In this document: piece after piece, positions 21,198-31,585 of the stretch | How the letters are laid out: every line of letters begins with the position of its first letter | Numbering within the stretch: the first letter of the stretch is position 1 | Assembly (NCBI GenBank): GCA_950295325.1 | Contig: OX485804.1 | Location: forward strand, 48,298,001 to 48,362,000 | Direction of reading: 5' to 3' | Length of the DNA: 64,000 nucleotides | Source: Polytrichum commune | Lineage: Eukaryota > Streptophyta > Polytrichopsida > Polytrichales > Polytrichaceae | Notes under the pieces: generated by a model | Databases searched by the model: none | Told to the model about the DNA's origin: nothing | The model's input: the letters and a program-made list of their open reading frames with translations, nothing else | Position numbers and translations under genes: made by a program

Positions 21198-22998
21198 TGT
21201 GAGGCCTAAACCTCCACCCTTATGCGTTGTAGTCCGGGTGAAGGCCTAATGCTTGCACATGCTTAAAGGACCGCACTTAATACATTGGACCCTGAATCCG
21301 AGGCTTCCAATGTAAATCTCAAACACCCAACTTTATTCAAAGATCATAGGGTCTCAAGTATTTAGAAATACTCTCTTCCCTTGCATTCCTCAACCCATAG
21401 CAATAACCCCTTCATTAACCTAAGCTCTAGCCTAACAACATTAAGCAATACTAAATCACACCGTGGTTTGGCCACGCCTGCAATTCAATCCCACTTACTA
21501 CTTAAGTGCCACACCATCAAAGTCCAATCCCTTCCTCTAACCCCTAGCCTAACTGAATCCTAATCACCTAATAATCAAATCCTTCGAATCAACCCCCAGC
21601 TCGATATGTGCACATCCTTCGCACTGTTATTTCCCTTGCCCTTGCTGGGCCCTTGGAATGTTGCTGCCACTTGGCAGCCGGTGGTGAAGCCTGTTACTTC
21701 CCTCGACCGGTGTGACTACCCTCTGTATTGGGTTACCTCCCCCCTCCGAGGTGATCAACGCCCTCTGTCTCCCAGCTTATCACCCAGCTCTGCTATCGCA
21801 ACGCTGGTCAAAACCATTCACCGAGGTACCCTGCCACAGATCAGGGGCTCCGCTATAATGTAGCAGGTCAATCTTTTGATCAGATTGAGGATAGTCGCTG
21901 ACCCAAAGCCCAACCCCGACGGCTTCCACCTGCCGATCCTGTGCTGCTATGGTGATTCCTTTCAGCAATTTGGCTCTGAAGGTGACAAGATGAATTCCCT
22001 TGCCTCTCTTTCCTTTGTCGCGGGAAATTATGCAGCAGATATGCACGGGCTGTACCACAGTTGCACCAAACCAACGCATTTGGGACCAACCAACATTCCG
22101 AGTCAGGCGTGAATTCCGTATGGAGGGAGAGTTCGATCTCCTTTCCACGTTCCAGGGTGCTTAGTTTAGCCGCGGCAACAACTTACATTCATTGCCCTGT
22201 TTCTGCTGAGGGACTCAGCCTCTCGAAGTCGACTCCCGATTGTGCCCTCCGAGGATGAGGCTGCGCAGCTAGATTGCTGGCCACTGTTGCCCATTCTCTC
22301 TCAAGCCTGTAATTGAGGGATTAATCCAAAACCCATACCTTTGTCTGTTATCCTGTTACCTCTCGCCCTGCCCACGTAGGTGTCTGCTAGCCGAGCCGCC
22401 TCCATTCCTGGATCCCATTCTCCCCTTCTTTCACACACACATTGATGGCACCACCAGTCTCTACCCACATAGCACAACTCAGTGGCCTCAGGGCAACTCA
22501 ATGCCCAAGCCTCCAACACCATTCGACGCCGCACGCATATCCCAGGGCCGCCATCCACAGGCATTCTCCTCTGCCATCCCCCTCGGTCTCGTACATTCGG
22601 GCCCCCTTCTCTGCCGATCTCCCCACACACACACACTCCCCCCTGCCACTCTCTGATCCAGGGGCTTAGTTTTCTCCTTGCACCGAGACCCAACCCTATC
22701 CTCTAAACCCCCCGGGCACCCCTAAAATGGACAAGGGTGGTGCTTAATTCAAATCCTAAAACCCTGGATTTGAAACTCCTAGTCCTAGGTCCTACCTAAG
22801 CCTTCACCCGTAACACAAATCTAGAGAGTTTAACATTCTAACACCACACTTAATCAAAACCCACACTTAGCTTCACTATAATCTACCCTAACAAACATCA
22901 CTCTTTTTATGTTTTAATAAAATAATAACAAAACCAAACTCAAGCCCTAATAAATCCTAACCTTTAAACACATGTGGGCACATGCTCTTGGGCTCACA
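21198..22998 (-). mobile_element. Solo LTR, 1801 bp, family L1801
   Basis: The ends are TGTGAGGCC and GGGCTCACA, flanked by a perfect 5-bp duplication GCCAC (21193-21197 and 22999-23003). The left 45 bp ('ccacccttatgcgttgtagt' and neighbours) match in inverse orientation the end of the LTR remnant at 25430, which precedes the plus-strand gag frame; hence this LTR reads on the minus strand. Its ends also match the solo LTR at 59823-62065. The middle is GC-rich and holds many short overlapping frames (21606-22706) with no recognisable domain. No PBS or internal region adjoins it. Confidence 0.9.
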
Positions 22999-23254
22999 GC
23001 CACGGAGAACAAAAAAGAGAAAAAAAAGAAAAAGGAAAAAAATTGGGTGGCAGTGATGGGAGATTGTGGTGCCCCTGCCCAAACACATCCAAGGACTGGC
23101 ACCCGCAGCCACAGCAACAGTCGGGCAACCTATGGGCCTCCAAAAATTCATCTTATTAGCCCACAAGGTAAGCAATTAGGGTAGGGTGTTTTATGCTGGT
23201 GACACGGAGGTCCTGAGAATTATAGAGTGTTTCATGAATGGTCTTACCGTCTGT
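22999..23254. other. Spacer with polypurine tract
   Basis: A long A/G-only tract lies at 23012-23042 just right of the solo LTR. It is on the wrong strand to be the polypurine tract of that minus-strand LTR. Nothing else is recognised. Confidence 0.4.
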
Positions 23255-23475
23255 CATGAGGGTGAACGAGAGGGAATTATATTGCATACGAGTAAACTTC
23301 TCTTTTTCGCATTCATCCATCCAACATAAAGCCCTAAAATAATGTAATGAAGTCCACATGCTACTTTGTTAAGTTGATTTGACATTGGAATGAGTCTAGT
23401 GCAAGTCAATAGAGATGAATGAACCGCAAACTTGTAAGGGGGTCGAGTTATTTTTTTATGCCAGAGGGATGAGAG
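23255..23475. repeat. Foldback repeat H, copy 1
   Basis: Shares 'gagagggaattat', 'catccatccaac.taaa' and 'gttgatttgac' with 51209-51445 and, in inverse orientation, with 55795-56010. The best copy (51209) has inverted ends built on 'ctcatcca(t)ccaac.taaaa'. Non-coding. Confidence 0.6.
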
Positions 23476-23735
23476 GTTTACTCATTAAGAGATGAGATTG
23501 CACGAGCAAGAATAGATACACGAAGGCATTTGAAGAATGCTTGGAGTGATATGGGTCGCCTCCATCCCTTGCCTTGGCCGTTACTGCTCATTTTCACCTT
23601 GATTGGTACAAATAATATGGGATAACTCTTCTCCCACTACGGACTAGCATTGTAGGTTTGTTATAACCTTGTTATTTCTAGTATTACATTTCTATGACTA
23701 CGAGCAATCTAATGCTTCACCTTCAACGCTCCCAC
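23445..23735 (-). repeat. Dispersed repeat J, inverted relative to 50262-50505
   Basis: The reverse complement aligns closely with 50262-50505. Shared blocks are 'gcattagattgctcgtagtc', 'atagaaatgtaatacta', 'gggagaagagttatc' and 'tattcttgct.gtgcaatctc'. This is one of the best conserved repeat pairs in the window, so it is relatively young. No frame is conserved between the copies. Confidence 0.8.
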
Positions 23736-24269
23736 TTTGCAAGTGGTCAAAGACTTGTAATACTCTTGAGTTTCTTAGTTTCTCAACCCTATATAGTGAG
23801 GTTCTAACATTGCCCATAAGGTTCCACATATTATACCTAATTGCTTCACATAATTCAAAGCACCTTCAAATATTGCTACATTGGTCCGTTCCTCATTGTG
23901 TTGAGGCAAAAAGTGATTCTTCCACCATTCTCTCGGTTGTTGCTCCCTCGTGGCATATCGCCGCTCCTCGCTTTAACTCAACAACAACGACATCGTTTGC
24001 CAGTCCTTCATGTGACTCTTCAAATGCAACTCCATTACCTCCCACTTGCTCATTGCCATCCACGGATTGTCCACTGCCATCAAACAAAGGCGATTTGTCA
24101 AATTCTTCCACCGCCACCACCATAGCGCCTTCACTTTTTTTGTTCTTGTGTGAATGTGGTGTATGTTGGGTTTACTCACCATATAGTTTCCAGTGGTGTG
24201 TTGTGGACATGGAATTTTGTGTTTGTGGTTCCTATGTAGATTTAATTTTTTTTTTCTAACATATAGAGC
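23736..24269. other. Non-genic stretch
   Basis: The longest frame (23669-24259, plus, 196 residues) starts inside repeat J, is Ser/Thr/Pro-rich with no domain, and overlaps minus-strand frames of similar length. I do not support it as a gene. Confidence 0.4.
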
Positions 24270-24690
24270 ATATGGGTTAGCAATGAGTAGATGCAAGCTT
24301 GGCATTCTAGTTTTGGGAGGTTTATGGATCCTCCGTGTTTGGCGTAGATGTGTTTTGTGAGGCCTTGGTAGACAATGCCTAGTTGTCCTCAGTCATTGAG
24401 GCTTGTGTTAATTGATGTCCTAAGCAGTTAACTAAGTCTGATAGGTGTGAGGTTGTGTTGATGCCAAAGTCTTCGTTGGATAGATGAGTGAGGATGTTGA
24501 TTGTGTTGTTGGGGATTTTGCATATTTCCTTCATGAAATTACTTATGATTTTGTCTACTTGTTTGATGTTTGGTCTAGAGAACAAGACTGCATAGTATGC
24601 AAATCTGATGCCCAGTTTGATGACTGTATTGAGGACTGTTGCCGCCACATTGAACCTGATGTAACAGAGGAAGGAAGGATTCAGAATGTG
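24270..24690 (-). pseudogene. LINE ORF2 post-RT fragment
   Basis: The minus-strand frame (24648-24379) reads PNIKQVDKIISNFMKEICK and then an ILTHLSNEDFGINTTSHL segment. This is the part after the RT palm in LINE ORF2. The DNA is homologous to 5580-5930 of the LINE at 3600-13055 and is on the same strand. Only this segment is preserved, next to the truncated LTR at 24.7-25.4 kb. Confidence 0.55.
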
Positions 24691-24699
24691 ATTGCTGCT

Positions 24700-25430
24700 G
24701 GTGTGAACTTTCAGTGAGCGGGAGGAGTACGCCTCATGTCGAACAGGGGAGCACCGAAGGCTAGGGATTGATTACGCTGGTCGCATTGCTAACTGATGCG
24801 GGGATGAGGGATAGATTCTGGTGCTATGAGGAGATCGCTGCTGTGAAGAGCAGCTGGGATGAGGAGGGCAGCCACAAAGGAGTGGAAGATCGAGGTGTAA
24901 GCACAGCGGCGGATCACCTTGCCACTGAGGCAGGGGATTGTAAATCCAAAGGGGTGCTCTGTACCAGCCAACTGTGGACTGTGGGTGACGGGGTGACGGG
25001 TTGAGATGGTTCCAGCAGAGGCTGCAGTCCAGCCGGGCAGCTAACTTCATCGAAGAACCAGTGGAGAGCACACTAAGGAATCATAGTTAATGTAGGTAGG
25101 CAGGGTTAGGAGTGGAGTTGATTAGTGCACTGATTAGTCTTTGGGTTAAGATATAGTATTAGCATGGTAGTTAACGTGTGGTGATTTATGCCCTTACTCG
25201 AATTACATGAGAGGGGGTTAGGATGGGTGTGGAATGACATTTGGTTGTAACACAAGCATTTGTTAATGCTAAAGTGTGATTTCCCTTTTATTATTTGAGG
25301 GTGTGCAAATTGTTCCCTTCACTTGCTTGTGATACGTCTAAGGGAGTCATGAGAAAATACTTTATCCTCATGTGAGTCATAGGCTTCCACCCGGACTACG
25401 ACGCATAAGGGTGGGAGTTTAGGGCTGACA
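24700..25430 (+). mobile_element. Truncated 5' LTR of the gag element
   Basis: The right end 'cgcataagggtggga...gctgaca' is the inverse of the left end of the solo LTRs at 21198 and 59823, so the last 60 bp are clearly LTR. The part from about 24700 is GC-rich like the middle of those LTRs. The matching 5' end (TGTGAGCCC...) is not found upstream, so the LTR is truncated against the LINE fragment. The left boundary is approximate. Confidence 0.6.
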
Positions 25431-25434
25431 TAAA

Positions 25435-25453
25435 TGGTGCGTCCGCCGGGAGC
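25435..25453 (+). promoter_or_regulatory. Putative tRNA primer-binding site
   Basis: TGGTGCGTCCGCCGGGAGC follows the LTR end after a 4-base spacer (taaa). TGG pairs with the CCA tail of a tRNA, and GCCGGGA resembles the complement of a tRNA T-stem. The exact tRNA was not assigned; Gly and Asp are the closest by eye. The position fits minus-strand priming for the gag element. Confidence 0.5.
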
Positions 25454-26270
25454 GAAGCGGGATTAGGAGACAAGACTTGGAGGCAATTAGGAAGGACTTG
25501 GAGACACGACCTCGTGGGAGAGGAAGGAGCACTTGGTGGGTGGTAAGTGTTCACATTGGTTTTTGAGTTTTGGGCTTGATTAGATTAGTTGCATTTCAAT
25601 TTTATTTTTACCTTTGGAATGAATTGCATTGTGATTTATGCAAATTCTTTTTGAGGAAGGAGCACGGCTAAGGTATGTCCTAAACTCTCTTGGGGATGGC
25701 ATAAGAATCTTACCCTAATAGAATTCACACTTAGCTCACTAAAATTTTAGAGGAATAATTAAATCTAGGAAGAGTCAACTTCGACACTCACCTTGGGATG
25801 AGTTTCCAAGTTAGGGGATGTTGAATTTGATGTGTAGACTAGAACTGTTGTTTTAGAGTTGTGGTGTTGTTGTCACGAGGAGTCACGGTCGAGTGTGAGT
25901 GCTGACGTGCAGGGGGAGACGAATTGCTTGAGGTATGATATTCTTCCAAGTGAATTCATTAAATTAATTAAGGAAAGACTTTTGTAACTGTTTTTGTCGT
26001 TATCCATTGGAGAGGGCAATTCCCTAGTTGTATTATTGTGCGAGGACAAGAGGGTGAAGCCTCGGTCTTCAGCATAGTGCATGGCGAAGGTCAGCCTTTC
26101 ACAATTGGTATTGTATTGAGTGTCAGTTGGAGGAAGGATTTTAGAGGTGATGCTCTAGCCCAACCAAAAATTGACATGAACATGCCCATCCTATGTTTAG
26201 GATTTTTCATTTAAGCGGGCTTGCAGGTTCTCTTCCTCACCTCCTCAATTTTTAAACCACATCAAGAAAA
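25454..26270 (+). other. Leader between PBS and gag
   Basis: About 820 bp with no gene. Retrotransposon leaders of this size are common. The minus-strand frame at 26082-25873 has no features. Confidence 0.4.
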
Positions 26271-28511
26271 GTGAAAACATTAATGAGTGAAGGTAGTGAG
26301 AAATATGTTTGGTCACGCGAGGGTCGATCAATTCCTTGGGGAATGCAAGGTAAAACTCGATCCCAAAAATCAAAATTGGAATTAGGAGTAAATAGACTTA
26401 CTTGTAGGAAGATATCATCTAGAATTATTGAGGTTGTGGAGGAAGTTGGAGTTAGATTAGAAAGTTGCTTGAATGTGGAGCCTTGTGTTAGTTCGTTGGT
26501 AGGAATAATAGAGGAAGATGCTCATGTTGAGGACGAGGATATTTTTTCTAAGTTGGGTGACGAGATATCATCAGAGACTGATACACTTAGGGAAGGCAAT
26601 TCAATAGGAATTGATAGGGACATAGGAGGGGATCCACCAGGCAACATGGCACAGCAAGGGGACGGAGATGGGCCCATACCACCGGTGGACCCCATTGATC
26701 CATTGGTTAGACTGAGAGGTCTACCAATTGTGGTTCCACAAAACTTAGCGGCGGTGGACATGCCATCCCACCTCCCTAAGTTTTATGGAACTAAGGATGA
26801 GGACCCATCTAGGCATATGGAGAGGTACATTGAGACGTTGGCTAGTTCTCTTGTGACTAATAAGGGGTATTGGTTGGTTTGGTTTCCTACCACCTTGGAG
26901 GGTGAGGCTTATGAGTGGTATAGAGACCATGCCGAGGGACATTTTAGAGACTGGGAGCAATTGCAGAGGGAGTTTCTCAATGAGTTTAGACCAGAGGTTT
27001 ACCAAAGCACGGCCTTGAGGGCATTGGCTTCATTAACGCAAGGTAGAGAGGAGGAGATCTCGGCTTACATTAAGAGGTTTGATTTAGTGTGTACACGATT
27101 TGTGGGCACCATGCTCAATGATGACATATTAAAACAATTATTCATTCAAGGTTTTTTTAAGTCGAGGACAATTAGAGGTGTTCTTGAGAGGAGTCCTCAG
27201 ACTTTGGCAGATGCTAAAAGAGCGACTAGGGAAATGATGAATTTAGATAGGGATCATGAGAGGTTGTGGAGAAGGGAGGATGAATTAATTCCTCAATTCA
27301 TCTCTATTTGGCCAATAATGGTGGAGGGGGAGCAAGATAAGTATGGGACTCAAACTCCATATGCTCTCATTGACGCAGGTCTACGTCCTTTGGCGGTTAG
27401 GGAACCGGCATTACTTTTAGCATTACCGGCTCCTAGAGTAGATCCTTATCTTGAGTAAGTGGAGACGAGGTTGGGTGCTAGTCAGTTGGGATTTCAAGAG
27501 GCCATGATTAAACAAATGCAAAGTCTTGCGGATCAAATGTCATTGATGGTTAGGAGCCAACAACCTGATCTTCCTCCTCAAATTGAGTCGGGTAGGCATA
27601 CCTCGGGATTGTGGTGTGTTCAGTGTGGCCAACCGGGTCACACTCGTCAGTTTTGTAGGAATGGACAAAACCGGGATCAAAGAATGAACAGTGGTCCATC
27701 CCCACAAAAGCCAAGAGGTCAAGGACAAATTCAGTATGAACATGGTAACAATAGAGGACCTCCTCCTAAAGGATAAGGTGGTCAGAAGGTAGAAAAGAAG
27801 GAGTTCCATCCTTTTTGTGGAAGATGACATGCACAAGGTCAATGTTTGTCCAAGGGACAAGGTTATGGTTGTAGCAATTGTGGGGGGAACCATCCTTCGG
27901 ACGAGTATCGTCAACCAGATAAAATTATTAGTATGCCTTACCCGGTGGCCAATTCACAACAACAAGCGAGGGACAACATGAGGGGTGCTAGACCACAAGG
28001 TGGGCCACCGAATGAGCTTAGGCTACCGAACTTGTATTATGACCATGGGAATGCGAGGCAAACTTTTCATCCTCCATCGGGATTGCAAACGACAACCGGA
28101 TACATCCCGATTCAGAATAGGCAAGGGGCCCCACAGAATTTCAACAATCGGAGGCAAGCTCCTCCCATGGATCCAGGTCCGTCGAATTCTCAGGATGTCA
28201 GGTTCACGGAGGGTATAGTAGAACCACATCATGATGAGTCTATTCATTTTCAAATGGGTGTTGGTGAGGAACAAAGTCAATGGCCTCCACACACCAATGC
28301 CATCACCTATGAGTTGAAGAGTTTAGATAATGAGGTTACTCATGAGGCGCCGGCATTGGCGGTCACCACTAGAGCTATGAGAGGAAGTCTTCCACGAGAG
28401 GAAGACGTGGAGCCACAGAAGGAGGATTCTTCGGGAGAGGCTCCTGAATTGTTAGATTTAGAGATCCTCCTTTGCTATTGGCATCCACAATTGCCGTGTG
28501 TGAATTGTTAA
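26271..28511 (+). pseudogene. Ty3/gypsy-type Gag with stops, pol missing
   Basis: One continuous reading frame runs from 26271 to 28511 and is interrupted by three in-frame stops: TAA at 27456, TAA at 27774 and TGA at 27825. Residues about 160-330 fit the retrotransposon Gag core, including LPKFYG, WFPTTLEGEAYEWY and FLNEFRPE. A CCHC knuckle C-x2-C-x4-H-x4-C lies at 27615-27656. A second, CSNCGGNHPSDEY (27870-27908), has Tyr in place of the last Cys, and the TGA stop falls at an expected Cys next to HAQGQC. Gag packages the element RNA into particles. The C-terminal part (28.0-28.5 kb) is Gln/Pro-rich. No protease, RT or integrase follows, so this is a dead, gag-only remnant. Confidence 0.85.
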
Positions 28512-29304
28512 TTGTTAGTGTCCTGAGGTGGGGTTTTTTGTAGATGTGTATGGGTTTTACCAAAGGGTTGGTGCTTCTTGAAGCGTGGCGAAGACAATGC
28601 TATTAGGAGGTACCTAGGAGTTGGACAATGACTAAACAATTCTTTGATGGGTTGGCAAGGCACTCCGAATAGCACATTGTTTATTGGATTGGCAGGTTGT
28701 ATTTGCCAAATTTGGTGCCTTGCAGTATGTTTCACAATTTGGATTGCTAAATTGTGGGTTCATGCAAGATGTATGAGGGTGCAATGGATCAATGTTGAGA
28801 TGAAGGATCATGTTGTGCAATCTATGTGTTGTGATGACCTAGGGTGTTTGTTGAGTTCTATGTGCTGCAAAATGACTTGCAAGTTTTTATGCTAATTGTG
28901 GGCATTTGAGGATTGGTCAGTGAGAGCCCAATGTTTTGATTGGTTGGCGGACCCTTCTATCGCTCTTTTGTGCGCTTTGGTTGTGAGTTTTTTTTGCCAT
29001 GTTCCGTGTGGAGCATGGTGCCATGTTGCATTGTACACTAATCCCATGGCTCAGGATTGCTCTGCACTATTATGTGGTTGTCTGTGGGGGCCAATGTTGG
29101 ATAGTGGGGTTGTCCTTAGGACTCCACGGCAAGTTCTTTTAGGTATTTGATTTTGGTGGCTATAGGGTGGTGTTGGTGTTTTTGGAGCAACTGGGTTATG
29201 AATTATCTAAGCAATGGCGGCGCAGGTGGTGTCATCGTGGGTTTCTCTTGACATGAGAGGTGTGTAGACTTGGATAAAGTGGGTGGGTGGATGTGTGTGT
29301 GTGC

Positions 29305-29321
29305 GGGGGGGGGGGGGGGGG
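29305..29321. repeat. 17-base G run
   Basis: A poly-G tract preceded by (TG)n. It gives proline runs on the minus strand. The length is likely unstable and prone to sequencing error. Confidence 0.9.
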
Positions 29322-29864
29322 AATGGTATGTGTGTAGGAGGTGGTAGCAATGGTGAGGATAAGAAGTTTTTTGAAGGTAATTTCTTTAAGTTTTGTGGGT
29401 TTGGTGGTTTGTTGTGATTTGAGGTGCATTCTATTATTTTTGTATGGTGAGGCTAGTGGCATTGGTAAGTTCAGTATATACTAAAAAATTTAGGTTGTGG
29501 TTGGGGGTGTTGTGTTTGGCAGGTGCTCTATTTGGGGTTGTGGTGTTGGCCCTATTGTGGTGGAGCTTGGTGGTGGTTGGAGTTCATGGGGGTGATTAGT
29601 GCATTGAGGTAAGGTGCTGGATTATGAAATGTGTTTGTGTGGAGGTTTTGCAAAGGTGTAGAAGAATGGATTTGAGTGTTTAGAGGTGTTGCATGAGGTC
29701 GGCAATTGGTCGTCTATTTGAGGGTGAGTTTGTTGATGGTTGGTAGGTTCCACTTTCAACCGATGGAGCCATGGGTGTGTATGTGTGTGCGCGTGCGATG
29801 TTGTGTGCAAGGATTGTGGTGGCTCCAAATTGGTTTCAATTTGTCCAACTGGGTCTTGGTAGGC

Positions 29865-30150
29865 ATTAGTGTAGAGGAGCAATGGACCGAGTGTGTGAGA
29901 TCTTGTAACATCAGTGCAAAGTGGCAATGGATTGAGTGTGTGAGATCCAATAGCATTTGTGGGGAGTATTGATGAGATGAGTGTGGAATGCCTTGGTGGG
30001 CATCTGCTAGTATTAGTGAGGAGTGCTGATGGACCGAACGTGTGACATCTGGTTGCATTAATGAGGAATATTGATGGATTGAGTGTATAGTGCTTCGAGA
30101 GGTTGTTGTTGGCGAGAGTGAAGAGTATTGATGAGCTAGATGTGTTGGAT
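29865..30150. repeat. Minisatellite with 45/57-bp period
   Basis: Six degenerate units have anchors at about 29881, 29926, 29971, 30028, 30073 and 30130, each with a 'ga(t/g)gga..gagtgtgtgagat' type core. Spacing alternates between 45 and 57 bp, a 12-bp expansion. The minus-strand frames 30164-29622 and 30241-29756 owe their length and internal repeats to this array. Confidence 0.75.
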
Positions 30151-30512
30151 TTGGATGTACACATAGTGTATATTTACACTGGGTGGTCTTGTGATCTGTG
30201 ACAACAACATTGCTGCAAAGGTGAACTAAAGGTTGCTCCATAGTTGTGTAGCTACCTCCCCCGCTCCGCTTGTGCTATGGTTGCTTGCTTGTTTTTGTGT
30301 TGCATTATTGCTATTCATTCTTGTGTGCTAGTTTTGTTTGGGGGCAATGCGGCTTTTAGTGCGGTTGCTGCATGCGTTGGTCTTGGTAATCATTTTGTTT
30401 TGGTTCATTCCCTCTGCTTCTAGACTCCTGCTAAAATTGTTTCTTGTTAATTGTTTCAGTCGAATATACACTTTGATTTGGTGTTGTGTTCTTCTACTTG
30501 TTTGTTCATGTG

Positions 30513-31585
30513 CCCCGGGGGTGACCTTTTTATTGGAAACGTAAATGATATGCATGGGTCAATATGAAATGAAACCCCCTATATAGGAGAAGTTTATAAA
30601 GAAAAACAAACGTATATGTACTAATAGCAAGGGATGCATGCACAGTCAAGTGGACAACTCTTGAACCCCAAATAGGTTTTAAATGAAAGTGATTCAAATC
30701 TATCTCTCAACTTTGATTTCTGTGAAGAAAATAATCATCAATAATTAAAAAAACACATTGATCTACAAAGCCAAGGAACTTATGTTGACAATTTTTTTTT
30801 GAAGAAAAGTTTGCATATATTAAGAAGACAGTGCAAGTGGTGTGCAAGTAGGTGTTATTGAACAAATACTTGTCTACTTTTCAAATATGATAAAATTACA
30901 TAAAATTGATTTTTTTTTCTACAAAACTTTGTAATGATGCCCTCAATTTATAATGGATTCCATGGATTCCATGGATATGAAGAAAAAAATCCAACTTCAA
31001 AATGTCCAAGGCCATGAAATTTACATCTAAATGTAGCCATTACTTCTCACCATCAGTTTTAATGATATGTTTTGAAGATCTCATCTTAATATTTAATATT
31101 TGAGTATTTAACACAACAATAGAGGCTGCTATGAAAAAAATCCAATTTAATCAACACTTTGCTATTACTTTTGGGTGTTTGTTCTGAAGCATTTTTTTGG
31201 TACACTTGACCGTGCTTGCACCCCAAGCTAGAAAATCGACTCATTTATCTAAACTAATCCTTTCATTTTAATGTGATAAATGCCTCCACTACATATGTAA
31301 ATTTGCAACATGAGTCAAATAGGCTTTTATTACTTATAAATTCCAAGTTTACTTTCCAATGAGAATGTCAAATGTTCAAATGTCAAATGTTCCAATGTTC
31401 CAATGAGATTGGGCCCCCTTTTGTATGTGTATCTTTAATTCAAAATTATTAATTGATATCTGAATGTACCCACTAGAAATATAATAAAACCTCTCCTTAT
31501 GTATTGTGTACATTAATGACTAAATTAATACCCCTTCTTACACTCACGTTGGTTTGTACATGGTATGAAGAATCCACCCCCCGGC
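30513..31585. mobile_element. Non-autonomous TIR element, CTCGGGG family, 1073 bp
   Basis: The left end CCCCGGGGGTG and the inverse of the right end GCCGGGGGGTGG match the ends of 43435-46416. The inner right-end block 'cactcacgt...tgtacatg...ccaccccccgg' is the counterpart of 'cactcacgta...cgtacatg...gcaccccccgag' at 46371-46416, and 'accccctatata' recurs at the left. The flanks TTCATGTG (30505-30512) and TTCATCTA (31586-31593) agree at 6 of 8 positions. The interior is AT-rich and non-coding. Confidence 0.75.

Larger units (their letters stand above)
28512..30512 (-). mobile_element. G/T-rich LINE-like stretch, decayed
   Basis: The plus strand is G/T-rich, as in the LINE at 3600-13055. The minus frame 29462-29232 (NNRMHLKSQQTTKPTK and following LLILTIATT) resembles the segment just before and at the endonuclease start of that LINE (8791-8660). 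No endonuclease or RT motif could be confirmed downstream, so this is a tentative LINE fragment. Plus frames at 28644-29150 are Cys/Trp-rich artefacts of base composition. Confidence 0.35.

Noticed and set aside
22301-22706. Overlapping GC-rich frames on both strands
   Set aside because: They lie inside a solo LTR with clear boundaries and show no domain.
23669-24259. 196-residue plus-strand frame
   Set aside because: It is Ser/Thr/Pro-rich, begins inside a dispersed repeat and has no conserved motif.
29622-30241. Long minus-strand frames with internal repeats
   Set aside because: They result from the 45/57-bp minisatellite and a G/T-biased strand with few stops.
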